Positions 1 through 7,286 are shown, numbered from the stretch's first letter. The stretch: 12,116 bases of DNA from GCA-2861595 sp035525365 (GCA_035525365.1 DATLEK010000024.1:1-12116); one strand, 5' to 3'. Made by a program: numbers and translations. Notes: generated by a model from the sequence alone, not told the origin.

Positions 1-645
1 ACCCTGCTGCGCTGCCTCAACCGCATGAACGACCTGGTGCCGGGCGCGACCGTGCAGGGAACAATCCTGTTCCACGGCGAGAACCTGTACGCGTCCGCCG
101 TGGATCCCACCGAGGTCCGCAAGCGGGTGGGCATGGTGTTCCAGAAACCGAACCCGTTCCCCAAGTCGATCTTCGACAACGTCGCCTACGGACCTCGTGC
201 CCTGGGCCGGCGCGACGACCTGGGCTCGGTGGTCGAGAAGGCTCTGCGCCGAGCGGCGCTCTGGGACGAGGTCAAGGATCGGCTCAAGAACAGCGCACTG
301 GGCCTGTCCGGCGGCCAGCAGCAGCGGCTGTGCATCGCCCGGGCTCTGGCTGTGGGCCCCGAGGTGATCCTGATGGACGAACCGTGCTCGGCCCTCGATC
401 CCATCTCCACGGCTCGGATCGAAGACCTCATGGCCGAGCTCAAGGAGCGTTACACGATCGTGATCGTCACCCACAACATGCAACAGGCCGCCCGGGTGTC
501 GGACATGACGGCCTTCCTCCACGTCGACGTCGACGAAGACCAGCGACGCACCGGCCGTCTGGTCGAGTTCGACATCACCGAGCGGATCTTCACCGCTCCC
601 GCCGATCCCCGCACCGAGGCCTACATCACGGGGCGGTTCGGCTGA
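1..645 (+). CDS. pstB: Phosphate ABC transporter ATP-binding protein PstB (5' partial)
   Basis: This is the ATPase of the high-affinity phosphate importer PstSCAB; it hydrolyses ATP on the cytoplasmic face of the PstC/PstA channel. The reading frame is open from base 1. The first visible residues, TLLRCLNRMND, are what normally follows the Walker A GxxGxGKS, so roughly the first 40-50 residues lie outside the window. Visible motifs are the Q-loop (MVFQKPNPFP, about 126-155), the ABC signature LSGGQQQR (about 301-327), Walker B VILMDEP with the following SALDP (about 364-402) and the H-loop VTHNMQQA (about 466-490). The C-terminal TEAYITGRFG is the standard PstB ending. A short insert (VDVDEDQRRTG) precedes LVEFDITERIF where many PstBs have a compact loop. 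The stop codon overlaps the next ATG by one base (TGATG), indicating coupling to the histidine kinase. Identification is firm. Confidence 0.97.
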   Translation, partial: TLLRCLNRMNDLVPGATVQGTILFHGENLYASAVDPTEVRKRVGMVFQKPNPFPKSIFDNVAYGPRALGRRDDLGSVVEKALRRAALWDEVKDRLKNSALGLSGGQQQRLCIARALAVGPEVILMDEPCSALDPISTARIEDLMAELKERYTIVIVTHNMQQAARVSDMTAFLHVDVDEDQRRTGRLVEFDITERIFTAPADPRTEAYITGRFG

Positions 646-1775
646 TGCGACTCGGGTTGCGCCCCCGCCACCCTGTCCCTTCCCCGGCCCCGGCGGGAGT
701 CGGTAAAGCCCACAGGGGTGGCGGCAAACCGGCCGGCGAGCAGTCCCCGACGTCGATGTCCGACGCAGTCGAGGCCCGGCGGGAGGTGGCGCGGCTGGTC
801 AGGGCCCTCGACGCCATCCCTCAGGCCGCAGTGGTCAGCGACGCCACCGGGCGCGTGTTGATACGCAACCGCGGCGCCGAACGGCTGGTGGGGGCCCGCC
901 ACGCCGACGCGCTCGTGGCTCACGCCGTCGACGAGCTCCTCGACCAGGCTCGCCGCGGCATCGCCGGGTCGCACACCCTCGACCTCTACGGCCCGCCGCC
1001 ACAGGTGCTACGTATCGACGGCGTTCCCCTCGACGTCGACGGGCGGCCCGACGGCGCCATGGTTCTCATCGAGGACATCTCCGAACACCGACGTACCGAG
1101 GCGGTGCGACGTGACTTCGTGGCCAACGTCAGCCACGAGTTGCGCACCCCGGTGGGAGGCATAGCCCTGCTGGCCGAGACGCTGGCGGCCGAGGACGACC
1201 CCGAGGTCACTCGCCGACTGGCGGGTCGCCTTCAGGCCGAGGCCGATCGCATGAAGCGCATCATCGAGGCGCTGCTCGACCTGAGCCGCCTCGAGATCGC
1301 CGACGGCGGGCGCCGCCAACCGGTGCCGGTGCACCTGCTGGTCGACCAGGCCGTCGATCTGGTGCGGCCCGCCGCCCGCTACCACGACGTGACGGTCTCG
1401 GTGTCACCGGTTCCGCCCGACCTCGCCGTGCTGGGCGACGACAGCCAGCTGACCTCCGCGCTGCACAACCTCCTCGACAACGCCGTCAAGTACTCCGAGG
1501 CCGCGACCGACGTGGAGATCCGCGCCGAGCGGTCGGGCGAGTCGGTACACCTCACCGTCGCCGACCACGGCATCGGTATCCCCTCCGACGACCTGGAGCG
1601 GATCTTCGAGCGCTTCTACCGCGTCGACCGGGCGCGCAGCCGGGCCACCGGTGGCACCGGGCTGGGCCTGGCCATCGTCCGCCACGTGGCCTCCAACCAC
1701 GGCGGCGACGTGGTGGTGGCCTCCCGGGAGGGCGAGGGCTCCACCTTCACCGTTCGCCTTCCGGCCGCACCATGA
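645..1775 (+). CDS. phoR: PAS-domain sensor histidine kinase, PhoR/SenX3-like, no visible membrane segment
   Basis: This is the sensor kinase of a two-component pair placed between pstB and phoU, so phosphate control is the likely role. From the 645 start it is 376 residues. A PAS-like region (about 47-135, containing AVVSDATGRVLIRNRGAE) is followed by the HisKA segment FVANVSHELRTP with phospho-acceptor His164, then the HATPase domain: N-box HNLLDNAVKYS (about 274-284), G1 DHGIGIP (307-313), F-box IFERFYRVD and G2 GGTGLGLAIVRH (about 336-347). No hydrophobic helix long enough to cross the membrane is present, unlike classical PhoR or SenX3. The ATG at 645 overlaps the pstB stop, but its first 37 residues are Pro/Gly/Arg-rich and 8 of 37 codons end in A/T, against 4 of the next 37. 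The ATG at 756 (MSDAVEARR) is therefore a realistic alternative start, giving 339 residues. Its stop overlaps the regulator start by 4 bp (ATGA). Confidence 0.92.
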   Translation: MRLGLRPRHPVPSPAPAGVGKAHRGGGKPAGEQSPTSMSDAVEARREVARLVRALDAIPQAAVVSDATGRVLIRNRGAERLVGARHADALVAHAVDELLDQARRGIAGSHTLDLYGPPPQVLRIDGVPLDVDGRPDGAMVLIEDISEHRRTEAVRRDFVANVSHELRTPVGGIALLAETLAAEDDPEVTRRLAGRLQAEADRMKRIIEALLDLSRLEIADGGRRQPVPVHLLVDQAVDLVRPAARYHDVTVSVSPVPPDLAVLGDDSQLTSALHNLLDNAVKYSEAATDVEIRAERSGESVHLTVADHGIGIPSDDLERIFERFYRVDRARSRATGGTGLGLAIVRHVASNHGGDVVVASREGEGSTFTVRLPAAP

Positions 1776-2488
1776 CCTTCGACCACCTCACCCCTGAACT
1801 GGCGCCCACCGTGCTGGTGGTCGAGGACGAGGAGGCCTTCGTCGAGGCCCTCACCGTCGGCCTGGCACGGGAGGGATTCGCGGTTGAGGTGGCGCGCGAC
1901 GGGATGGCGGCCATCGAGGCGTTCGACACCCTCAAGCCACAGCTGGTCCTTCTCGACGTGATGCTGCCCAAGCTGTCCGGCATCGACGTGTGCCGCCACA
2001 TCCGCTCGCGGTCGGCCACGCCGGTGATCATGGTGACGGCACGATCCGAGGAGATCGACGCCGTGGTGGGCCTCGAGATCGGCGCCGACGACTACGTCAC
2101 CAAGCCCTACCGGCTCCGCGAGCTGGTGGCCCGCATGCGTGCCGTTCTACGCCGCTCGCCCCGCCAGGACAAGGCCCTCAGCGACGGGACGGTGTTGGAA
2201 GTCGGTGACGTGCGTCTCGACCCCGGGCGCCACGAGGTCACGGTGCGGGGGGAGCAGCTCGCCCTGCCGCTCAAGGAGTTCGACCTGCTCGAGCTCCTGC
2301 TCGACAACGCCGGCCGGGTGCTCACCCGCGACACTCTCATCGACCGCATCTGGGGCCCCAACTACGTGGGAGACACCAAGACCCTCGACGTCCACGTCAA
2401 GCGTCTCCGCTCGAAGCTGGAGGACGACCCCTCCCAGCCCAGGCGCATCGTCACCATCCGTGGCCTCGGCTACCGGTACGAGCACTGA
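1772..2488 (+). CDS. phoB: OmpR/PhoB-family response regulator (PhoB/RegX3-like)
   Basis: This is the DNA-binding response regulator partner of the upstream kinase and probably the Pho regulon activator. In its 238 residues the receiver domain (about 13-130) carries the acidic pair Glu18/Asp19, phospho-acceptor Asp62 in LVLLDVMLP, Thr89 in IMVTARS and Lys111 in DDYVTKPY. The C-terminal winged-helix domain (about 138-236) shows the OmpR-type pattern: LPLKEFDLLELLLDNAGRV, LIDRIWG, the TKTLDVHVKRLRSKLE recognition region and a final IRGLGYRYE. The start ATG overlaps the kinase stop (ATGA), so the two are translationally coupled. The family is certain. The name PhoB versus RegX3 rests on the pstB-phoU context rather than on any residue I can point to. 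Confidence 0.95.
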   Translation: MTFDHLTPELAPTVLVVEDEEAFVEALTVGLAREGFAVEVARDGMAAIEAFDTLKPQLVLLDVMLPKLSGIDVCRHIRSRSATPVIMVTARSEEIDAVVGLEIGADDYVTKPYRLRELVARMRAVLRRSPRQDKALSDGTVLEVGDVRLDPGRHEVTVRGEQLALPLKEFDLLELLLDNAGRVLTRDTLIDRIWGPNYVGDTKTLDVHVKRLRSKLEDDPSQPRRIVTIRGLGYRYEH

Positions 2489-2512
2489 CGGCCGGTCTGC
2501 GAGACTGCCACC

Positions 2513-3205
2513 GTGGTCGAGACCAGGAAGCGCTATCACGAGCAGTTGGAGGACATGAAGGAGGGAACCGTCCGGCTGGCGGCCATGGCCATCGAGGAGA
2601 TCGCCGCCGGCACCCAGGCCCTTCTCGATGCCGACCTGGCCGCGGCCGAGAGAGTGGTGGCGTCCGACAAGGACATGGACGAGCTCACCTACTCCATCGA
2701 GGAGCTGGCCTACGTGGTCCTGGCCCGCCAGAGCCCGCTGGCCAGCGAGCTGCGGACGGTGATCGCCATCCTCCGGGTGATCCACGAGATCGAGCGCTGT
2801 GGCGACCTGATCGTCAACGTGGCCAAGGCCACCCGCCGGCTGTACCCCCACGCTCTCGACCCCAAAGTACGTGGGCTTCTCGAGCGCATGGGCGCCCAGG
2901 CCGGTGACCAGCTCAGGCTGGCCATCAACGCCTTCTCCGATGCCGACGTGAGCGAGGCCGCCGCCCTCGAGGACATGGACGACGTCATGGACGACCTCCA
3001 GAAGACGCTGTTCCGGGCCATCTTCGCCGCCGGCGCCCCGGACGAAGCTGCCCTCCAGCGAGCCGTCCAGGTGGCGTTGGTCGGGCGCTACTACGAGCGC
3101 ATCGCCGACCATGCCGTCAACGTCAGCGACAAGGTGCGCTTCATGGTCACCGGCGAGTTCCGGGCCGAGGACCTCGAAGAGCACGAGGACCCTGTCGGCG
3201 ACTAG
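2513..3205 (+). CDS. phoU: Phosphate signalling protein PhoU
   Basis: PhoU is a cytoplasmic helical protein that connects the Pst transporter to the PhoR-type kinase and represses the Pho response when phosphate is plentiful. The 230-residue length fits the family, which is built of two similar three-helix halves. Each half shows the expected acidic metal-binding motif: HEIERCGDLIVN (Glu94, Asp98) and YYERIADHAVN (Glu195, Asp199). The start is a GTG 24 bases after the phoB stop; there is no in-frame ATG earlier and no convincing Shine-Dalgarno sequence (the upstream bases are GAGACTGCCACC). It is the last gene of the plus-strand phosphate block and converges on the MerR gene across only 36 bp, with no strong terminator hairpin in that gap. 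Confidence 0.95.
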   Translation: MVETRKRYHEQLEDMKEGTVRLAAMAIEEIAAGTQALLDADLAAAERVVASDKDMDELTYSIEELAYVVLARQSPLASELRTVIAILRVIHEIERCGDLIVNVAKATRRLYPHALDPKVRGLLERMGAQAGDQLRLAINAFSDADVSEAAALEDMDDVMDDLQKTLFRAIFAAGAPDEAALQRAVQVALVGRYYERIADHAVNVSDKVRFMVTGEFRAEDLEEHEDPVGD

Positions 3206-3241
3206 ATGATCCACCTCGAGCCGGTCCGGCGGGCGCTGGGC

Positions 3242-4021
3242 CTATGAAGGCGGGCTGCCGGCCCCTCGCCAGTCGAGGCCGGGCTCGGCGGCGGCGACTT
3301 CGTCCACCCTGCGTTGCAGGGCGTGGGCCAACGAAGCGACCACCGCTTCGGTGGCCAGCGGGCGCTGGCGGGCCAGAGCCTCGGTGATGCGGGGCAGGTC
3401 CTCGGCCGGCATGCCGGCCTTGACGAACGGCTGCCACACGTGCTCCACGAACAGGGACACGAACCGGTCGGCCAGCTTGTCGGTGGCGGCCCGGATGTCG
3501 CCGGCCACCTCCAGGACGGCCGGGATGGGGACGCCGTCGGCGGCCAGCTGGGCGCCGGCGTCGAGCAGCGACGGGCTGGGCGCCACCAGACCGTCCCCGT
3601 CGGGCGAGGGCGCCACGATCTCCAGCTCGAGGGCGAGGCGGGCGCTGTCGGGGTCGATTCCCGGGAACAGTGTGGCCAGCTCGGCCAGCGACACCCGCCG
3701 CGGCTGCTCGGTGGTGAACGGCTGGGCCAGGGCCTCCTCGAAGCCGAGCACGTCGCCCAGGCTCCGCTGGGCCTCCCACGCCTCGGCCAGCTCCCGGATG
3801 GCGGTGAGCGGGTAGCCCCGCCGGAGCATGCTCAGCACCAGGCGGAGCCGGGCCAGATGGGCTTCGCCGTACCAGCCTCGACGGCCATCGCGGCGGGGCG
3901 GAGGCAGCAGGCCCCGCTCCTGGTAGAGGCGCACGTTGCGCACGGTGGTGCCGGCCAACCGGGCCAGGTCGTCGACCGACCACTCCACCTCTGACGGCGC
4001 CACCCCAAGATCATAGCTCAC
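3242..4021 (-). CDS. MerR-family transcriptional regulator, cysteine-free, divergent from membrane protein gene
   Basis: The protein has 259 residues. Its N-terminal part (about 14-80) is a MerR winged helix: WSVDDLARLAGTTVRNVRLYQERGLLPPP, then RRGWYGEAHLARLRLVLSMLRRGYPLTAIREL. The C-terminal part (about 85-250) is a long helical effector/dimer region unlike the short metal-binding tails of CueR or ZntR. It contains no cysteine, which argues against thiolate metal or SoxR-type redox sensing; an organic ligand or protein signal is more likely. The start is GTG at 4021. AGGGA lies only 3 nt upstream, so a slightly later GTG (4003) remains possible. It is divergent from the membrane protein gene with 44 bp between starts, and that gap holds a spacer dyad suited to MerR binding. 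The stop is TAG, 36 bp from the convergent phoU stop. The family is secure; the signal and targets are inferred. Confidence 0.9.
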   Translation of the reverse strand: MSYDLGVAPSEVEWSVDDLARLAGTTVRNVRLYQERGLLPPPRRDGRRGWYGEAHLARLRLVLSMLRRGYPLTAIRELAEAWEAQRSLGDVLGFEEALAQPFTTEQPRRVSLAELATLFPGIDPDSARLALELEIVAPSPDGDGLVAPSPSLLDAGAQLAADGVPIPAVLEVAGDIRAATDKLADRFVSLFVEHVWQPFVKAGMPAEDLPRITEALARQRPLATEAVVASLAHALQRRVDEVAAAEPGLDWRGAGSPPS

Positions 4022-4030
4022 GATTCCCTG

Positions 4031-4059
4031 TTGACTGTGCCATTGGTCAATGGTATGAT
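4031..4059 (+). promoter_or_regulatory. Near-consensus housekeeping promoter for the membrane protein gene (leaderless)
   Basis: The -35 TTGACT (4031-4036) and -10 TATGAT (4054-4059) are separated by exactly 17 bp and each differs from the consensus at one base. Six bases separate the -10 hexamer from the ATG at 4066, so the predicted transcription start falls on or next to the A of the start codon, giving a leaderless mRNA, which is common in actinobacteria. No Shine-Dalgarno sequence could fit. Confidence 0.8.
4040..4053. promoter_or_regulatory. Putative MerR operator: perfect dyad in the promoter spacer
   Basis: The sequence CCATTG-GT-CAATGG is a perfect 6-bp inverted repeat with a 2-bp centre. 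It lies entirely within the 17-bp spacer between the -35 and -10 elements. MerR-family regulators characteristically bind a dyad in this position, although their spacers are usually 19-20 bp. With a normal 17-bp spacer, the protein could act as a simple repressor instead of the DNA-twisting activator. The assignment to the neighbouring regulator is inference from position. Confidence 0.65.
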
Positions 4060-4065
4060 TCGGCC

Positions 4066-5940
4066 ATGACCGCTGCCTCCTCCCCCATCGACTGGGTTTA
4101 TGTCATGGCTCCCTTCTGGCTGTACGGGATCATCGTGCTCGCCCTGCTGGCCTTCGGCTCCAACGGGGACGCCACCAACCCGGTCACCATCTTCTTCAAG
4201 CGCATCTCCACCAGTCTCGAGACGGCCACGGGCTATCCCGCGTGGTCGATGGCCGGGGCGTTGACCGGGCTCACCTTTCTCGCCGTGGCCGCCATGGGGC
4301 TGTACTGGGACGTCGCCTTCCACATCGACAACGGCCGGGACAAGAACCTGTTCACCCCCTCGCACGTGATGATCCTGCTGGGGCTGGGTGGGCTCGTGTG
4401 GTCGGCGGGCACGGCAGTCGTCTTCGCCAGCATCGACAAGGCCGCCGTCCGCCTGCGGGTGGGCCCGATACGGCTTCCCTGGTCGGCCGTGGCCCTGGCC
4501 GGGCTCGGGATCGGTGGCGTGGCCGCCTTTCCCCTCGACAACCTGTGGCACGAGGCCTACGGGATCGATGTCACCCTCTGGAGCCCTACGCACCTGCAGT
4601 TGGTGGCCGGCGGGGGCCTCGGCCCCATCGCCGTGTGGCTGATGATCCGTGAGGGCCGCCGGGAGTGGGCGGGGCAGGGCTCGCCCACCATCCTCGGGCG
4701 CATCATCGAGGTGACCACCTTCGGCGCCATCCTCACCGGGCTATCCACCTTCCAGGGTGAGTTCGACTTCGGGGTGCCGCAGTTCCAGGCGCTTTACTTC
4801 CCGATCCTCATCGCCGTGGCCGCCGGCATCTCCTTGACCGCGGCACGAATCGCTCTGGGTGCCGGCGGCGCGGTGTTGGCCGTGATCGGTTTCCTCGTCC
4901 TGCGCAGCGCGCTTGCCCTCCTCGTGGGTGGTTCGCTCAACCACACCGTGCCCCGTTTTCCGTTGTACATAGCGGGGGCGTTGGCGGTGGAGGCGGTGGC
5001 GTGGTTCCTGGGGACGGATCGCCGGCTGCGCTTCGCCGCCGTGGCCGGTGTGGCCGTCGCCCTCTTCGAGCTGGTGGGCGAGTCGATCTGGGTCGACGTG
5101 TCCGGGTGGGGCGACCCGTCGGCGTCGTTGCTGCCCAAGGCTCTGGTGTTCTCCATCCTGGCCGCCGTGGCCGGCGCCGTCATCGGTACGGGCCTGGGTG
5201 GTGCGGCCGACAGCACAGACTCCGACGGTGTGGGCGTGGACGACATGAACGAGGTGGCACGCCAGCGGCGAATCCCCGCCGCGGCCTTCGCACTCGCCGG
5301 CGTTGGCCTGGTGGCGGCCATGGCGTACCCGCTGCCCCGCAACGTCGGCCCGGTCGACGCCGTCATCAGCCTCCAGCGCACCGGCGACGAGGCGCTGGCC
5401 ACCGTCACCCTCGATCCTCCCGAAGCCGCCCACGACGCCACCCTCTTCGGGATCGTTTCGTGGCAGGGCGGCGGGCGGGTCAGCGCCGAGCTGCGCGAGG
5501 TGGGGCCCGGCCGCTACGTGGCCTCCCGGGCGGTTCCGGTGACGGGCGTCTGGAAGTCGATGGTCGGGCTGCAGCGGGGCTCACAGGTCATGGCTGCTCC
5601 GATCTATCTGCCGGCCGATCCCGAGATCGGTGCGCCCGCCGTGCCCGCTCTCGCCGAGCGGCGGGTCGCCTTCAGCCGCAACACCGAAATCCTCCTGCGC
5701 GAGACCAAGGACGGGCCGGCGTGGCCGGCGATCGCCGCCTACCTGGGGGTCGCCGTGGTGGCCAGCATGTGGATCTTCCTCCTCGGGCTGGCCGTGATCC
5801 GCATCGGCCGGGGCGACACCGAGGATTCCGGCGATCCCGGCTCGTCGCTGCGTCAGCCGGCGCCGGCCATGGTCCCTCCGGTGCCTGTGGGCGGGTGGGG
5901 CGGCACAGTACCCGGCGCCGCCCCTGCCACCCGGGGGTAG
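4066..5940 (+). CDS. Unrecognised polytopic membrane protein with duplicated His/Asp motif and C-terminal extracytoplasmic domain
   Basis: I do not recognise a named family. The 624 residues contain about 11 hydrophobic segments between residues 13 and 380, another at about 403-423, a hydrophilic beta-rich stretch (about 431-525), a last helix (about 556-580) and a Pro/Gly-rich tail. Two copies of one motif are obvious. Copy 1 has Asp82, His86, Gly90, Asp92, Pro98 and His100; copy 2 has Asp158, His162, Gly166, Asp168, Pro174 and His176. Every shared position is offset by exactly 76 residues. Two weaker, histidine-free echoes may exist near 230-248 and 339-358, suggesting a repeat-built membrane domain. 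The beta-rich part (ISLQRTGDEALATVTLDPP..., GVWKSMVGL) faintly resembles FixH/YtkA- or CopC-type Ig-like domains. There is no cysteine. It is transcribed from its own leaderless promoter, opposite the MerR gene. A metal- or cofactor-binding or transport role is speculation. Confidence 0.85.
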   Translation: MTAASSPIDWVYVMAPFWLYGIIVLALLAFGSNGDATNPVTIFFKRISTSLETATGYPAWSMAGALTGLTFLAVAAMGLYWDVAFHIDNGRDKNLFTPSHVMILLGLGGLVWSAGTAVVFASIDKAAVRLRVGPIRLPWSAVALAGLGIGGVAAFPLDNLWHEAYGIDVTLWSPTHLQLVAGGGLGPIAVWLMIREGRREWAGQGSPTILGRIIEVTTFGAILTGLSTFQGEFDFGVPQFQALYFPILIAVAAGISLTAARIALGAGGAVLAVIGFLVLRSALALLVGGSLNHTVPRFPLYIAGALAVEAVAWFLGTDRRLRFAAVAGVAVALFELVGESIWVDVSGWGDPSASLLPKALVFSILAAVAGAVIGTGLGGAADSTDSDGVGVDDMNEVARQRRIPAAAFALAGVGLVAAMAYPLPRNVGPVDAVISLQRTGDEALATVTLDPPEAAHDATLFGIVSWQGGGRVSAELREVGPGRYVASRAVPVTGVWKSMVGLQRGSQVMAAPIYLPADPEIGAPAVPALAERRVAFSRNTEILLRETKDGPAWPAIAAYLGVAVVASMWIFLLGLAVIRIGRGDTEDSGDPGSSLRQPAPAMVPPVPVGGWGGTVPGAAPATRG

Positions 5941-5970
5941 GACGGGCCATCGTCAACCTCTGGCCAGGGG

Positions 5971-5976
5971 TATAAC
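5971..5976 (+). promoter_or_regulatory. Candidate -10 element (TATAAC) for the deacetylase gene
   Basis: TATAAC lies six bases before the GTG start at 5983, the same spacing as in the promoter at 4054-4059, which suggests a leaderless transcript. The -35 region is poor; the best candidate is TCGTCA at 5950-5955 with a short 15-bp spacer. No Shine-Dalgarno sequence precedes the GTG. The gene could also be reached by read-through from the membrane protein gene, which ends 42 bp upstream. Confidence 0.45.
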
Positions 5977-5982
5977 AATCTG

Positions 5983-7134
5983 GTGAGCGAGAGGGTCGAG
6001 CTGGTCTGGTACGGGGAGGACGCTCCCTGGTACGACCACGGCCCCCAGCACCCGCTGCGGCCGGCGCGGGTGATACTGACCCGGGAGCTCATCCGCGGGT
6101 ACGGCATCGTCGACGGGGAGCGGGTGGTGGAGACGCCGGCCCGGGACGCCACGGTCGAGGAGCTTCTGCTGGTGCACACGGAGCCATACGTGGACGCCGT
6201 CACGCGGGCCGGTCACGGAGAGTCCGGCCCGTGGGGGCGGTTCGAATTCGGGCCTGGCGACAACCCGATCTTCCCGGACATGCACGAGGCATCGGCCCGG
6301 GTGGCGGGAGCATCGCTGGCGGCGGCCGAGGCCGTGCTGTCGGGGCGGGCGCAGCATGCGTTCAACCCGGCCGGCGGGCTGCACCACGCCATGCCGGAGC
6401 GGGCATCGGGCTTCTGCGTGTATGACGATCCCGCCCTCGCCATCGCCTGGCTCCTCGACCAGGGAGTCGAGCGGGTGGCCTACGTCGACGTCGACGTCCA
6501 CCACGGTGACGGCCCCTCGGCCATCTTCTACGGGGATCCGCGGGTGCTCACCGTCTCGATCCACCAGTCGGGTCGGACGCTGTTCCCCGGCACCGGGTTC
6601 GTGAACGAGTTGGGCGAGGGCGACGCCGTCGGCACCAACGTCAACATCGCCCTGCCCCCCGGTGTCGGCGACGAGGGGTGGCTGACCGCTTTCAATGCCG
6701 TGGTGCCGCCACTGGTGGAGGCCTTCCGGCCGGGTGTGCTGGTCACGCAGCTGGGCTGCGACACCCACCACAGCGACCCACTGGCCAACCTGACCCTGAC
6801 CACGACGGCCTACCGCCGCACCGCTTCTGTTCTCCACGATCTCGCCCACCGCGCCGCCGGCGGGCGCTGGATCGCCACCGGGGGCGGCGGCTACCAGTGG
6901 GGCGCCGTGGTCCCCCGTGCGTGGACGATCTACTTCGGGGAGATGGCCGGCGTGGAACTGCCCGACGAGCTGCCGGTTTCGTGGGTGGAACAGGCCAGCG
7001 CCCAGGTGGGTCGCGCCGTCCCTCGCACCCTGTCCGAACCGGCTTTGCCCGTTGCGGCCGGCGAGGCCGGCGCCGTGGCGGAGGTCGTCGAGGAGGTCCG
7101 CCGCACGGTCTTCCCCCTGCACCCGCTGACCTGA
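5983..7134 (+). CDS. acuC: Class I histone-deacetylase-fold deacetylase (AcuC-type)
   Basis: This is a zinc-dependent amide hydrolase of the arginase/deacetylase fold. In bacteria AcuC-type members remove acetyl groups from protein lysines, with acetyl-CoA synthetase the best-known substrate. All active-site motifs are present in its 383 residues: GGLHHA with the His134/His135 catalytic pair, DVDVHHGDG with zinc ligands Asp171 and His173, LGCDTHH with zinc ligand Asp260, and GGGGYQW with catalytic Tyr304. The family phrase ASGFCVYDDPALAI follows the histidine pair. The GTG start at 5983 is the first start codon in frame after the upstream gene's TAG (5938-5940) and sits right behind a TATAAC element. 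No acuA, acuB or acetyl-CoA synthetase gene is adjacent, so the physiological substrate cannot be read from context; bacterial homologues may also act on small acetylated amines. Confidence 0.93.
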   Translation: MSERVELVWYGEDAPWYDHGPQHPLRPARVILTRELIRGYGIVDGERVVETPARDATVEELLLVHTEPYVDAVTRAGHGESGPWGRFEFGPGDNPIFPDMHEASARVAGASLAAAEAVLSGRAQHAFNPAGGLHHAMPERASGFCVYDDPALAIAWLLDQGVERVAYVDVDVHHGDGPSAIFYGDPRVLTVSIHQSGRTLFPGTGFVNELGEGDAVGTNVNIALPPGVGDEGWLTAFNAVVPPLVEAFRPGVLVTQLGCDTHHSDPLANLTLTTTAYRRTASVLHDLAHRAAGGRWIATGGGGYQWGAVVPRAWTIYFGEMAGVELPDELPVSWVEQASAQVGRAVPRTLSEPALPVAAGEAGAVAEVVEEVRRTVFPLHPLT

Positions 7135-7272
7135 CCCGGCTGCAGACTTACGTGCAGAGTTCGGGAAGGGCTTCCGATGCACCGTCGCCGAATCACCTGG
7201 TGCCTCGCCGGACAGCGATGCCCCTGCCTGCGTTGCTCTCCTCGAAAGCGGGCACCAACAGCGCCCTTTGCG

Positions 7273-7286
7273 GCGGTCATGACCGC
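7273..7286. repeat. 14-bp perfect palindrome
   Basis: GCGGTCATGACCGC reads the same on both strands and does not extend further. It lies in the non-coding stretch about 190 bp upstream of the antitoxin start. It could be a regulator site, but one such word can occur by chance in GC-rich DNA. Confidence 0.4.

Noticed and set aside
2147..3214. Minus-strand open frame of about 355 codons opposite phoB and phoU
   Set aside because: It mirrors the high-GC third-position pattern of phoB and phoU, is low in recognisable domains, and both plus-strand genes carry complete family motifs.
3206..3241. GCCGG-T-CCGGC between phoU and the MerR gene as a terminator
   Set aside because: A one-base centre cannot form a loop, so it is a palindrome rather than a hairpin stem, and the word is common in such GC-rich DNA.
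3147..3983. Second minus-strand frame over the MerR gene
   Set aside because: It is extremely Arg/Gly/Ala/Pro-rich and lacks the winged-helix pattern found in the adjacent frame.
7135..7165. Hairpin just after the deacetylase stop as a Rho-independent terminator
   Set aside because: Stems of 4 and 5 bp are interrupted and there is no T-tract; too weak to list as a terminator.
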